The notes beneath the pieces were generated by a model, which worked only from the letters and a program-made list of their open reading frames with translations, had not been told where the DNA came from and ran no database searches. A stretch of 64,000 bases of DNA from Nocardiopsis coralli (GTDB taxonomy: Bacteria; Actinomycetota; Actinomycetes; Streptosporangiales; Streptosporangiaceae), in the NCBI RefSeq assembly GCF_014892575.1, contig NZ_JADBGI010000004.1, forward strand, positions 283,503 through 347,502, written 5' to 3'. The position numbers and the translations under genes are program-made. This document shows, one piece after another, positions 19,092 through 28,115 of the stretch. Within the stretch, counting starts at the first letter, position 1. Every line of letters begins with the position of its first letter.

Positions 19092-20654
19092 TCAGAGACT
19101 CACACCCAGAGCCCAGCCGACAAGGCCGTACATGGTGCCCAGGATCAGGACCATGGCGATCAGGTTGAGCCAGATCCCGCCCTTGAGCATCTGTCCGATG
19201 TTCACGTAGCCGGAACCGAAGGCGATGGCGTTGGGCGGCGTCGCGACCGGGAGCATGAAGGCCATGCTGGCGGCGAGTACCGCGGGCACGATGAGCACGA
19301 GGACGTCGACGTCCATGCCCACGGCCACACCGCCCAGGATGGGGAGGAACGTGGCAGCGGTCGCGGTGTTGCTCGTGAGCTCGGTGAGCGCCAGGACCAG
19401 CCCGGCGACCGCGAGGACGAGGACCCAGGTGGGGACACCGGCCAGAGCCGTGACCTGACCGCCGATCCACTCGCTCAGACCGGAGTCGGTGAATTGTGCC
19501 GAGATGGCCAGCCCGCCGCCGAAGAGCAGGAGGATGCCCCAGGGCAGCTTGACCGCGGTGTCCCAGTCGAGGAGTCGTGTGTGGCGGTCCACCGGGATGA
19601 GGAAGAGGGCGACGGCCACGGTCATGGCGACTACGGCGTCCTCGACGCTGGCCAGCCAGGGCAGGGCTCCGCCGATGATGTCGGTCTCGGCCAGCATCGG
19701 GACGAAGATCCAGGAGAAGGCCGCGGAAGCGAACACGAGCAGGACGAGCTTCTCGCCGCGTCCCATGGGCCCCATCTTCTGCAGCTCGTCACGGATCATT
19801 TCCTGCGCGCCCTCGACCTTCTTGGTCTGGGGCCGGAAACAGAACTTCACCAGGACGAACCAGGCCAGCAGCATGAACACGACCGCCAGCGGGACGCCGA
19901 CCTGCATCCACTGGCCGAAGCCGATGGACATGTCGTGGGCGTCGTTGAGGTAGCCCACCATGAGCACGTTCGGCGGGGTACCGATGAGCGTGGCCACGGA
20001 CCCGATGGAGGCGGAGTAGGCGATACCGAGCATGAGCGCGGTCGCGAAGTTGGCATCGGTCCGGCCGTTGCGGAACTGTGCGATCAGGGTGATGACCGAC
20101 AGGCCGACGGGCAGCATCATCACGGCCGTCGCGGTGTTGCTGACCCACATGGAGATGAAACCGGTGGCGATCATGAACCCACCGACCAGGCCTGCGGTGT
20201 TGGAGCCGACCTTCGAGACGATCGTCAGCGCGATGCGCTTGTGGAGGTTCCACCTCTGCATGGCCAGGGCGAGCATGAAACCGCCCATGAACAGGAAGAT
20301 GGTGTCGGAACCGTAGGAGGGGGCGACGTCGCCCACCCCGACGTCCTCGAGGAGAAGCGGGAAGAGGACCAGGGGGAGCAGCGAGGTCGCCGGGATCGGG
20401 ATGGCCTCGGTCGCCCACCAGATGGCGATCCACGCCGTGACGGCGGCCACTGCCGCACCGTTGGCGGAAAGGGCTGTGTCCCCGTCACCGAACTCCATGC
20501 GCATCTCGGGCAGGAGCGCGTACACGACCGCGGCCAGTAGGGGGCCGAGCACGAGGCCGATGAGTTTCGAGCGTGTCCAACCACCGTTGGCCGGCTGCCC
20601 GTCCTGAGTGGACGAGGACGCCTCCGGCGCCTCGGGACGAGTCTGGGTCGCCAT
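19092..20654 (-). CDS. DASS/SLC13-family anion:Na+ symporter
   Basis: A 520-residue inner-membrane transporter with about 11-13 hydrophobic segments. The two SNT signatures of the divalent anion:Na+ symporter family are both present: SNTATAVMMLP in the first half and SNTATAATFLP in the second, each within a re-entrant hairpin that binds Na+ and the carboxylate or sulfate substrate. The IWWATEAIPIPATSLLPLV segment is also characteristic. The ATG at 20654 has an AGGAGG ribosome-binding site; in-frame codons further upstream lack one. It lies upstream of, and in the same direction as, the GntR gene but with a terminator between. Substrates in this family are dicarboxylates, citrate or sulfate; which applies here is not visible. 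Confidence 0.92.
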   Translation of the reverse strand: MATQTRPEAPEASSSTQDGQPANGGWTRSKLIGLVLGPLLAAVVYALLPEMRMEFGDGDTALSANGAAVAAVTAWIAIWWATEAIPIPATSLLPLVLFPLLLEDVGVGDVAPSYGSDTIFLFMGGFMLALAMQRWNLHKRIALTIVSKVGSNTAGLVGGFMIATGFISMWVSNTATAVMMLPVGLSVITLIAQFRNGRTDANFATALMLGIAYSASIGSVATLIGTPPNVLMVGYLNDAHDMSIGFGQWMQVGVPLAVVFMLLAWFVLVKFCFRPQTKKVEGAQEMIRDELQKMGPMGRGEKLVLLVFASAAFSWIFVPMLAETDIIGGALPWLASVEDAVVAMTVAVALFLIPVDRHTRLLDWDTAVKLPWGILLLFGGGLAISAQFTDSGLSEWIGGQVTALAGVPTWVLVLAVAGLVLALTELTSNTATAATFLPILGGVAVGMDVDVLVLIVPAVLAASMAFMLPVATPPNAIAFGSGYVNIGQMLKGGIWLNLIAMVLILGTMYGLVGWALGVSL

Positions 20655-20926
20655 CACAGTCCTCCTGGTCACGAGGGGTCGCAGTTGTTGTCTTGAAGCC
20701 CCTCCTGTGGAACCCGAGCCGGACCGCACGTTTCACTACGGTTTCTCTCGGGTTGCCTCCTTCTGACCCTGTGATCCTGGTTACTGGGTGATGATGTGTG
20801 CAACGCAACTGCGGAAGACTTGGGATTCCCCTGACATTGCGCCACCCAACGTGAGTGACCTGAGACACTTCGTCGCTCGGGGTGAGCGGGGAGGCCTCCC
20901 GAGCAAACCGTGTCTAAGCTGCACCT
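20655..20926. promoter_or_regulatory. Divergent promoter region between DASS transporter and TAXI lipoprotein genes
   Basis: This 272-bp gap must hold promoters for both flanking genes. On the plus side TAAGCT at 20915-20920 sits 6 bp before the ATG at 20927, a spacing expected for a leaderless transcript. I see no clear -35 boxes, and no long palindrome. Confidence 0.45.
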
Positions 20927-21874
20927 ATGCACCTCAGTGGACCGAACCGCCGTGACGCGCTCCTGACCTTGGCCGGCGCTGCTGTTGCCGCCGGGGTGAG
21001 TGGATGCACACGCGGTCAGGTGCCCGGTCCAGGTGAACTCGTGGTGGCCACCGGCCCGCCCGGGGCGGTCTACCGGGAGATCGGGTCCCGGATCGCGATG
21101 CTGCTCGACCAGGAGCTCGCCGGCACCGACGTCGGCACGGTCGAGACCGGCGCCTCGCACGACAACCTCGTCCTGCTGGAGGACGGTGAGGCCCACCTGG
21201 GGCTGGCCAACCTCGACTCGGTGCTCTCCACCGAGGTGGTCGAGGGCAGCGGGATCCGCGCGGTCGGGCGCCTGTACGACAGCTTCGTGCACCTGGTCGT
21301 CATGGGCGACTCCCCGGTGCGCTCCATCGAGGACCTCGACGGGCGCCCGGTGTCGGTCGGCGAGGTCAACTCCGGGACCGAGTTCACGGCGGAGCAGATC
21401 CTCGCCGAGACCGGGGTCGGCGCCGAACCGGTGCGCCTGGACCAGGCCGCGTCGGCCGAGGCGCTGGCCGCCGGGGAGATCGACGCGATGTTCTCCCTGA
21501 CCGGCCTGCCGACCCCCGCGATCGCCTCCCTCGCGGAGGACCACGACGTGCGGCTGATCGACCTGTCGGCGACCGCCGACCTCATGGTGGGGATCTACCC
21601 GGACGCGTACTTCCCGGCGAACATCCCCGCCACCACCTACGAGGGCATCGCGGCCTGCCCGACCATGTCGATCCCGAACCTGCTGCTGTGCCGCACGGAC
21701 CTGCCCGACGGCCTGGTCGCCCGCATCACCGACTCCGTCTACCGGGGCGCCGAGGCCTTGGCCGAGCAGCGGCCCGAGGCCGCGCAGATCAACGTGCGCA
21801 CCGGCATCTCCACCGGCGTCGTGCCCCTGCACCCCGGCGCCGCCCAGTGGTACCGGGAGAACAAACCCGCCTGA
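20927..21874 (+). CDS. TAXI-family TRAP-type solute-binding lipoprotein
   Basis: A 315-residue extracytoplasmic binding protein of the TAXI (TRAP-associated extracytoplasmic immunogenic) family. The N-terminus has a short arginine-containing signal and a lipobox ending in VSGC (Cys27), so it is predicted to be membrane-tethered. Family features: ELVVATGPPGAVYREIGSRIA at the start of the fold, the GEAHLGLANLDSVL strand, and the late segment PTMSIPNLLLCRTDLPDGLV followed by the C-terminal helix. No TRAP membrane subunit (fused DctQM) is encoded anywhere in the window; the divergent neighbour is a DASS transporter. Ligands of this family are usually small carboxylates or amino acids. Confidence 0.88.
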   Translation: MHLSGPNRRDALLTLAGAAVAAGVSGCTRGQVPGPGELVVATGPPGAVYREIGSRIAMLLDQELAGTDVGTVETGASHDNLVLLEDGEAHLGLANLDSVLSTEVVEGSGIRAVGRLYDSFVHLVVMGDSPVRSIEDLDGRPVSVGEVNSGTEFTAEQILAETGVGAEPVRLDQAASAEALAAGEIDAMFSLTGLPTPAIASLAEDHDVRLIDLSATADLMVGIYPDAYFPANIPATTYEGIAACPTMSIPNLLLCRTDLPDGLVARITDSVYRGAEALAEQRPEAAQINVRTGISTGVVPLHPGAAQWYRENKPA

Positions 21875-21897
21875 GTTCCTCGAGGTCCGGACATGGG

Positions 21898-21925
21898 CCG
21901 GGGGCCCGCGGCGGCGGGCCCCCGG
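21898..21925. terminator. Bidirectional terminator between convergent genes
   Basis: CCGGGGGCCCGC (21898-21909) pairs with GCGGGCCCCCGG (21914-21925) around a tetraloop, in the 64-bp gap between the TAXI gene and the convergent CPBP protease gene. Confidence 0.75.
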
Positions 21926-21938
21926 TGCGGTGGACGGG

Positions 21939-22793
21939 TCAGGCGGGGCGCAGGCCCAGGCGCCCCCGGGTGGCGAGCACGAGCACGCCGGCGGCGAGCA
22001 GGACGAGCGCGACCTCGGTGACCCCGGCCGGGTCGTGCACGACCACCGCCTTCAGCCCCGAGACGACGTTGACGGCGGCGTGCACGACGACCGCGGCGAG
22101 TACCCCGCCGCGTGCGGAGTTGAAGACGTGGGCGAGCACGATCGTGAGGCCGACGCACAGCATCGTGTAGGCGGGGAAGGACATCTGCGACTGCATCGTG
22201 CCCGCCAGGGAGAACAGGGGCGCGTGCCACACGGCCCAGACGATGCCGAGGACCACGTTCGCGCCGAGCGGGGTGAGCACCCCCTGCAGCCGGGGCTGGG
22301 CGAAGCCCCGCCAGCCGAGCTCCTCGTTGCCGCCGCCGGCCAGGGCGATGACCAAGAACTGCACGGGCACGGTCATCAGCGCCGCGCGCAGCGCGGGCTC
22401 GTCGAGCTGGACGATTCCCGTGTAGACGGGCAGGGCCGCGGCCGCGGCGATGGCGACCAGGGCGAGGGCCCCGATCAGGTACGGGACGGCGCCGCCCCTG
22501 CGCCCGATCGAGTACCGCCGGAACAGCGCGCGGACCCCGGCCCCGCCCTGGGTAGCGGCGGTGACCACGACCGCGGCGACCATCGGGCCGAAACCGCCGG
22601 CGACGACGAACGGCATCGTGCTGTCCGCGGGGATCACCTGGGGCGCGGCCCACCAGGCGGTCCAGGAGAAGGCGAAGGCGATCACGAGGAACGCGGTGAG
22701 TCCGTGGGGGTGCACGGCGGTCGTGCGCGCGGGGTCGGGGGCCTGTTCGGGGGAGGGGGTGTGCGGTCGCTGGGTGGAGGGTTCGTTGATCAT
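21939..22793 (-). CDS. CPBP-family (CAAX protease/bacteriocin-processing type) intramembrane glutamic metalloprotease
   Basis: A 284-residue membrane protein with about seven to eight hydrophobic segments. The three conserved CPBP motifs are present: EExxxR as EELGWRGF, FxxxH as WAVWHAPLF, and HxxxN as VVHAAVN, which together form the intramembrane active site. Family members process prenylated proteins or peptides, or act in bacteriocin self-immunity. The start at 22793 is preferred because a promoter with TTGTAT and TATGTT boxes 17 bp apart ends 7 bp upstream, implying a leaderless mRNA; ATGs at 22799 and 22805 are alternatives. It is divergent from a TetR gene and shares its operator region. 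Confidence 0.85.
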   Translation of the reverse strand: MINEPSTQRPHTPSPEQAPDPARTTAVHPHGLTAFLVIAFAFSWTAWWAAPQVIPADSTMPFVVAGGFGPMVAAVVVTAATQGGAGVRALFRRYSIGRRGGAVPYLIGALALVAIAAAAALPVYTGIVQLDEPALRAALMTVPVQFLVIALAGGGNEELGWRGFAQPRLQGVLTPLGANVVLGIVWAVWHAPLFSLAGTMQSQMSFPAYTMLCVGLTIVLAHVFNSARGGVLAAVVVHAAVNVVSGLKAVVVHDPAGVTEVALVLLAAGVLVLATRGRLGLRPA

Positions 22794-22800
22794 GCGCATC

Positions 22801-22837
22801 AACATACACTGTTGGAGAGCGTCATACAACGTATGAG
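22801..22837. promoter_or_regulatory. Divergent promoter and TetR operator
   Basis: TCATAC-AAC-GTATGA (22822-22836) is a perfect 15-bp dyad of TetR type. On the minus strand it covers the -35 box TTGTAT, which is followed after 17 bp by TATGTT for the protease gene. On the plus strand TATGAG (22832-22837) ends 5 bp before the first ATG of the TetR gene. A single bound dimer would therefore block both promoters. Confidence 0.65.
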
Positions 22838-22842
22838 TTCCT

Positions 22843-23520
22843 ATGCTGGCGACCATGAGCGACCCCGGATCCGCGCAGCAGTTCGACAGCGTCTTCCACC
22901 GAACGGAGCGCCGCCGTTCCCAGCCCTCCCTCACCCGCGAACGCATCGTCGAGGGCACCATCGCGCTGCTCGACCGCGACGGCGCCCGGGCGCTGACCAT
23001 GCGCAAGGTCGCGACCGAACTCGGCGTGCACGCGACGAGCCTGTACTGGTACGTCAAGCGGCGGGAGGACCTCGTCGACCTGGCCGTGGACGGGATCCTG
23101 GCCGAGGCCGCCGCCGAGCTCCCGCCCGCAGACGCCCCCTGGGACACCGCGATCAAGGAGACCGCCCGACGCTTCTACGCGGCCCTGACCGCACACGCCT
23201 GGGCGGCCGAGTTCGCCGGTGCACGCCCGCTCATCGGCCCGAACGCGGTCGCACTGGGACGGCGGATCGTCGAGGCGCTCCACGGGCTCGGCGACGAGGA
23301 ACAGCAGGCCGTCGCGATCCGCGCGGTCTCGAACCAGATCATCGGCGCGGCCACCTCCGCCGTCGCGATGCGGACCACGAAGGCACACGCCTCGCACGAG
23401 CACGAGGCGACCCTGGCCACCGCGGTGTCGGAACCGGACGGGCTCGCCGTCGAGCACACCTACTTCGACCAGGTCCTCGACCTGATCGTGGACGGCATCT
23501 CCGCACGCCGCGACGCGTAG
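22843..23520 (+). CDS. TetR/AcrR-family transcriptional repressor
   Basis: A 225-residue regulator. The HTH lies at about residues 30-75 (RERIVEGTIALLDRDGARALTMRKVATELGVHATSLYWYVKRREDLVDLAVDGIL), and the helix LYWYV is typical of the TetR/TetR_C tetracycline-repressor-like branch. The rest is an all-helical ligand and dimerisation domain with several His residues near the end. ATG 22843 is used because a -10-like TATGAG lies 5 bp upstream; ATG 22855 (MSDPG) is possible. It probably represses itself and the divergent CPBP protease through the dyad between them. Confidence 0.88.
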   Translation: MLATMSDPGSAQQFDSVFHRTERRRSQPSLTRERIVEGTIALLDRDGARALTMRKVATELGVHATSLYWYVKRREDLVDLAVDGILAEAAAELPPADAPWDTAIKETARRFYAALTAHAWAAEFAGARPLIGPNAVALGRRIVEALHGLGDEEQQAVAIRAVSNQIIGAATSAVAMRTTKAHASHEHEATLATAVSEPDGLAVEHTYFDQVLDLIVDGISARRDA

Positions 23521-23557
23521 CGGGGCCGGACGCGCGCTCTTCCGCGTCCGGCCCCGC
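23520..23557. terminator. Bidirectional terminator between TetR and ABC permease genes
   Basis: GCGGGGCCGGACGCG (23520-23534) pairs perfectly with CGCGTCCGGCCCCGC (23543-23557) over an 8-nt loop, between convergent genes. Confidence 0.8.
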
Positions 23558-23575
23558 ACACCGCCCACCGCCCCC

Positions 23576-25993
23576 TCAGGCGACGGGCGGCCGGCGCAGC
23601 GCGCGCACGGCCGGAACGAGCGCCGCGGCCAGGGCGATGGTCAGGGAAGCGGCGCCCACCGCGCCGAGCTCGGCCCACGGCAGGTGCACCGCCACCTCCG
23701 CGGGCCCCTCACGCGGGTCGAACTCGTCGCGCAACCCCACGGTCAGCGCGAACAGCCCGGGCAGGGACAGCAGTGCCCCCAGGGCCAGCCCGACCGCGGT
23801 GACCAGGCCGGTCTCGGCCGTCAACAGCCCCAGCACCTGGCGCCGGTGCGCACCGGTCACCCGCAGCAGGGCCAGGTCGCGCCGGCGCGCGGAGGTCGAC
23901 AGCGACAGCGTGTTGGCCAGGGAGACGGCCGTGTACCCCAGGGACAGCGCCAGGATGATCCCGGTGAAGAGCCGGAGCAGGCGCAGTTCCTCGGCCACCC
24001 CGTCGTCGAACAGCCGGTCGGTGGCCACCACCCGCGAACCCTGGTCGGCCAGCTCCGCCGAGAGCGCCCCCGCGTCCCTCGGGTCGAACGCCGCGCTGAT
24101 CGCGAAGGTGCCCGGGTCGTGCTCGCGCGCCAGGTCGTGGGGGAGTGCCAGCTCCGCCCACAGCTCCAGTTCGGGAGGGAACGGGGCGACGGTCACCGGG
24201 ACCCGCCCGTCGCTGCCGTCGCGCCAGGTGAGGTCCACGGTGTCGCCCTCCTCCCAGCCGAACTCCGCGGCGGTGGCGGGGGAGGCCCACACCGTTCCCT
24301 CCGGCGGGGAGTCCAGGTGGCGTCCGACTGCCTCCACCCAGCGGCCGTCGACGTACACCCCGGTGGAGAGCTGGCTGGCGACCTCGCCCTCGGCGTGCTC
24401 GCGGGTCCGTTCCAGGGCGCGGTCGGTCAGGCCCAGGTTTCCGTCCTCCTGCACCACCATCGCCTCGCCCGGAACCTCCCCCCGGGAATGCTCGTCGATC
24501 GCCGCGCCGAGCGTGTCGGTCTGGCCCAGCACGGTGACGGCGAGCGCGGCCACGAGCAGGGCCGGGAGCATGGTCGCGGCCGCCCGGCGGGGATCGGCAC
24601 GTGTCTCGGCCCGCAGCAGTTCCGCGAGCGCGGACCGCCCCGGGACCAGACCGACGACCCGGGGCAGGAACACGGGCGCGGCCACGGCAGCGGACACGAC
24701 CAGGGCCAGGCTCGTGCACAGGGCGAAGGAGATCGAGGCCTCCATGTCACCCCGCGCGGTCGCGACCACCAGCACGCCGCCCAGCGCGGCCGCGGCGATC
24801 CCCGTCCACAGGCGCCACCGAGGGACCGTTCCGCCCCGTGCCTCCACCGGACGCAGCGCCTCCAGCGGGGCCACCCGGGCGGCCCGGCGCGAGGCTCCCA
24901 ACACCCCGGCGACCGCGGCGGCCACCCCGGTCACCACGGCCACACCGACCGGAAGGGCGACGGTGCGCACCTCCCAGCCGGGCGACAGCAGTTCCATGCC
25001 GACCATCCAGCGGCCGAGCAGGAACGCCCCGGCGATCCCGGCGACCGCCCCCACCAGGGACGCCGCGGTGCCCACGACCGCAGCCTCGCCGAGCAGCATC
25101 CGGCGCACCTGGCGCGGTGTCGCACCGACCGCGCGCAGCAGGGCGAGTTCGCGGCGGCGCACCTCCACCTGGAAGGTGAACGTTGTGCCGACCACGAACA
25201 CGGAGACGAACACGGCGAGCAGCCCGACCAGGACCAACAGCTGCTGGCCCACCCAGTTGTCGGCGTCGTCGAACTCCGCGGCCATGGCACCGCGGTCCGC
25301 GCCGGTGAACACGTCCGCGGACGGCCCCAGCACGCCGCGCACCCGGTCACCGGCGTCGGCGGGGTCGATGCCCGGGGACGCCACCACACCGATGACCGAG
25401 ACGGCCGTGGCGGTCCCCTCCGCGAGGCGGTCGGGAACGAGCACGTCGTCCCCGTCGGTGACACCGGAGACGGTCATCGGCCACTCGGCGCCGGCCGTCA
25501 GCACGGTGACGGTGTCGCCCACCGAACGGTCGTAGGAGGCCGGCAGCACCACCTGGTCCGTCCCGGTCGGCGCCCCGCCCTCGAGCATGCGGACGCTTCC
25601 CAGACCGAAGGAGGACCATCCGGCGCCGCCCGCGCCGTCGGCGGTGTCGCCGACCGGCTCTCCGAGGGTCCGCTCGCCGTCCATGACCCGGACGTCGAAG
25701 CGCCGCTCGGCGACCGCGGTCTCCACCCCGCCCGAACCGGCGATCTCCTCGGCGAGGGCGTCGGCCTCACCGTGGCCCCAGACACCGCGGGCGGTGGTGA
25801 CGTCGTCGGACCTGGTGCCCGCGGCCTCCGGGACGGCCAGGACGTCGGCCTGCCCGTAACGCGGCGGCACGTCGGGCAGCGAGGAGGCGATGACGATCCC
25901 GGAGGCCGCGATCAGCGCCACCCCGAGGACCAGCGCGACGAACCCGCCCAGGACCGACCGCAGCCGGTGGCGGACCATGGAGAGCGCGATCAT
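23576..25993 (-). CDS. MacB/FtsX-type ABC transporter permease
   Basis: An 805-residue permease with two tandem FtsX-like units. It begins with a transmembrane helix (VLGVALIAASGIVIASSLPD region), followed by a large extracytoplasmic domain (about residues 40-270), then three helices of the first FtsX core (ending with a loop VEVRRRELALLRAVGATPRQV, the coupling helix), a central membrane helix, a second extracytoplasmic domain and a second FtsX core with STSARRRDLALLRVTGAHRRQV. Such proteins use ATP to transmit force or export lipids and antimicrobials rather than import solutes. It is encoded downstream of its ATPase with an ATGA overlap. The neighbouring NarL-type two-component pair suggests an envelope-stress or antibiotic-response role. 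Confidence 0.92.
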   Translation of the reverse strand: MIALSMVRHRLRSVLGGFVALVLGVALIAASGIVIASSLPDVPPRYGQADVLAVPEAAGTRSDDVTTARGVWGHGEADALAEEIAGSGGVETAVAERRFDVRVMDGERTLGEPVGDTADGAGGAGWSSFGLGSVRMLEGGAPTGTDQVVLPASYDRSVGDTVTVLTAGAEWPMTVSGVTDGDDVLVPDRLAEGTATAVSVIGVVASPGIDPADAGDRVRGVLGPSADVFTGADRGAMAAEFDDADNWVGQQLLVLVGLLAVFVSVFVVGTTFTFQVEVRRRELALLRAVGATPRQVRRMLLGEAAVVGTAASLVGAVAGIAGAFLLGRWMVGMELLSPGWEVRTVALPVGVAVVTGVAAAVAGVLGASRRAARVAPLEALRPVEARGGTVPRWRLWTGIAAAALGGVLVVATARGDMEASISFALCTSLALVVSAAVAAPVFLPRVVGLVPGRSALAELLRAETRADPRRAAATMLPALLVAALAVTVLGQTDTLGAAIDEHSRGEVPGEAMVVQEDGNLGLTDRALERTREHAEGEVASQLSTGVYVDGRWVEAVGRHLDSPPEGTVWASPATAAEFGWEEGDTVDLTWRDGSDGRVPVTVAPFPPELELWAELALPHDLAREHDPGTFAISAAFDPRDAGALSAELADQGSRVVATDRLFDDGVAEELRLLRLFTGIILALSLGYTAVSLANTLSLSTSARRRDLALLRVTGAHRRQVLGLLTAETGLVTAVGLALGALLSLPGLFALTVGLRDEFDPREGPAEVAVHLPWAELGAVGAASLTIALAAALVPAVRALRRPPVA

Positions 25994-26754
25994 GTCTCCT
26001 CCAGCCCGGCCATGCGCACGGCGATCTCCCCGGCGTCGAGGCGGCCGCTGCCGTCGCCGCCGATCCCGTCCACGACCTGGCCGTCGGCCATGAACACGAC
26101 CCGGTCGGCGCGCGCGGCCACGGACGGGTCGTGGGTGACCACGAGCACCGTCCGGCCGTGCAGGTCCACCGCGGCGCGCAGGTGGTCCAGCACCTGCCGG
26201 CCGCGGGTGAGGTCGAGGGCGCCGGTCGGCTCGTCGGCGCAGATCAGGGCGGGCCGGTTCAGCACGGCCCGGGCGATCGCCACCCGCTGTTGTTCGCCGC
26301 CGGAGAGCTGGTGCGGCCGGTGGTCGGCGCGGTCGCGCAGCCCCACCCCGTCCAGGGCGTCGAGGGCTTCCTCCCGCGTGGTTCGCCGTCCGGCCAGGCG
26401 CGCGGGCAGCACCGTGTTCTGTGCCGCGGTCAGTGCGCCGACGAGGTTGTAGCTCTGGAAGACGAACCCGACCCGGGCCCGGCGGAACTCGGTGAGCCCC
26501 CGTTCACCGAGGCCGTCGAGCACCGTCCCGTCCACGGTGATGCTTCCCGAATCGGGTCGGTCCAGACCGACGGCGCAGTGCAGCAGGGTCGACTTGCCCG
26601 AGCCGGACGGCCCCATGACGGCGGTGAAGGTGCCCTCCGGCACGGAGAGCGAGACGCCGTCCAGGGCGTCGACCGTGTGCCCGCCGGTGGTGTAGCGCTT
26701 GGTCAGGGAGATGATCTGCAGGGCGCCCCGTGCGGCGCCGACGGTGGTGTTCAT
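25990..26754 (-). CDS. ABC transporter ATPase (MacB/LolD type)
   Basis: A 254-residue ATPase pairing with the FtsX-type permease. Motifs: Walker A GPSGSGKST, Q-loop in FVFQSYNLVGALTAAQN, signature LSGGEQQRVAIARA, Walker B LICADEPTGALD and switch VVTHD. The FQSYNL and GxLD features are typical of the LolD/MacB/YknY branch. The ATG at 26754 gives a standard N-terminus. The promoter must lie in the 110-bp gap shared with the divergent histidine kinase gene. Confidence 0.93.
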   Translation of the reverse strand: MNTTVGAARGALQIISLTKRYTTGGHTVDALDGVSLSVPEGTFTAVMGPSGSGKSTLLHCAVGLDRPDSGSITVDGTVLDGLGERGLTEFRRARVGFVFQSYNLVGALTAAQNTVLPARLAGRRTTREEALDALDGVGLRDRADHRPHQLSGGEQQRVAIARAVLNRPALICADEPTGALDLTRGRQVLDHLRAAVDLHGRTVLVVTHDPSVAARADRVVFMADGQVVDGIGGDGSGRLDAGEIAVRMAGLEET

Positions 26755-26852
26755 GTCTCCAGCACAGCGGAGCGGGCGGCCCTCGCGCGGGTGCCTGTGG
26801 TGGAGAGACGGAGGTAGACCCTGGTCCACCGCGCCGGGGCGGGGTGCCGGTC

Positions 26853-26858
26853 TAACCT
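26853..26858 (+). promoter_or_regulatory. -10-like box for leaderless histidine kinase transcript
   Basis: TAACCT lies 6 bp before the GTG at 26865, so transcription would start at or next to the start codon. No convincing -35 box is visible. Confidence 0.4.
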
Positions 26859-26864
26859 CGGGAT

Positions 26865-28115
26865 GTGACCGTCCGAACCCTGCGCGCGGCGATCACGCTC
26901 GCGCCCCACCGTTTCCTGCTGTCGGCGTGGCCGTGGCGGGCTCTGGCCTACCTGGCCTCGGGCCTCGTGGCGGGTTCGCTCCTGTACGGGACCGTGCATC
27001 TGCTGGCCGTGCACTGGCCCGAGCAGGGGCGCCAGTGGCAGATCCTGGCGCTGCCGCTGGGGATGCTGTTCCTGGCTGCGGTCCTGGGCAGTACCCCTCT
27101 GGTGGTCCGTTGGGGCCGGTGGTGCGAAGGGCTGGTCGGGGAGCAGCTGGAGCCTCCGCCGGAGACCGCCCCCTCGGGAGCGGGACGGTGGGCCCGGCTG
27201 CGGGCCCGCGCGTTCTCCACCCGTACGTGGCGGGACGTGGGGTACACCGTGCTCGCCCTCAGCGTCCTGTACGTGCTGGACCTGGCGGTGCTGGTCGTCG
27301 CGCTCGGCTCCCCGCTGGCGGGGGTGCTCAACTACTGGGGCGCCGCCTGGCTGCGGCCGGCCGAGTGGGTGGCGAGCGTGGCCGGCTGGGCCTCGCTGTG
27401 GCTGGTCGGCCTCTACCTCGTGGCCGCCTGGGCGTCGGCGCGCTCGGAGATCGTGCGCGCCGTGCTCTCCCCGCGTGAGGAACGCCTGGCCGCGGAGCTG
27501 CGCGACGTCACGACCTCCCGCGCGGCCCTGGCGGAGGCCTTCGACGACGAACGCCGCCGCATCGAACGCGACCTTCACGACGGCGCCCAACAGCGACTGG
27601 TCGCCGTGAAGACCGCCCTGGGGCTGGCCCGGCTCGACCTGCCTGACGGCTCCCCGGCGGCAGGCGCGGTCCGGGAGGCCCAGGACCAGGTGACGGCGGC
27701 CCTGAGCGAGCTGCGCGACCTGGTCCGCGGCATCCATCCCCAGGTGCTCACCGAACGCGGGCTGCGGGCGGCGCTGCTGGACGTGGCCGCCCGTGCGTCC
27801 TCCCCGGTCTCGGTCGAGTTCGACCCGCCCGACCGCCTTCCCCCGGCCGTGGAGTCCACCGCCTACTTCGTGGTGTGCGAGGCCCTGGCCAACGCCGCCA
27901 AACACGCACCCGGCGCCCCGGTCCGGGTCAGCGGGGACACACACGACGGAACACTGCGCGTGGACGTCACCGACGAGGGCCCAGGGGGCGCCGACCCCGA
28001 CGGCGGCGGGCTGGGCGGCCTGCGCCACCGGTTGGCGGTCCTGGACGGGGTACTGACCGTGCACAGCCCCGAGGGCGGGCCGACCACCGTGCGATTGGAG
28101 ATCCCGCAACGATGA
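26865..28115 (+). CDS. NarL-type sensor histidine kinase (HisKA_3)
   Basis: A 416-residue membrane sensor kinase. The N-terminal half has about four hydrophobic segments with short loops and no large sensory domain, so the signal is probably sensed in or at the membrane, as in kinases that watch ABC exporters. The HisKA_3 dimerisation helix carries the phosphorylated His238 in RRRIERDLHDGAQQRLV, and the ATPase domain has the N-box CEALANAAKHA and the G-box around GLGGLRHRL. It starts with GTG at 26865 from a leaderless-type promoter and overlaps the response regulator gene as ATGA. It probably controls the divergent ABC exporter. Confidence 0.92.
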   Translation: MTVRTLRAAITLAPHRFLLSAWPWRALAYLASGLVAGSLLYGTVHLLAVHWPEQGRQWQILALPLGMLFLAAVLGSTPLVVRWGRWCEGLVGEQLEPPPETAPSGAGRWARLRARAFSTRTWRDVGYTVLALSVLYVLDLAVLVVALGSPLAGVLNYWGAAWLRPAEWVASVAGWASLWLVGLYLVAAWASARSEIVRAVLSPREERLAAELRDVTTSRAALAEAFDDERRRIERDLHDGAQQRLVAVKTALGLARLDLPDGSPAAGAVREAQDQVTAALSELRDLVRGIHPQVLTERGLRAALLDVAARASSPVSVEFDPPDRLPPAVESTAYFVVCEALANAAKHAPGAPVRVSGDTHDGTLRVDVTDEGPGGADPDGGGLGGLRHRLAVLDGVLTVHSPEGGPTTVRLEIPQR

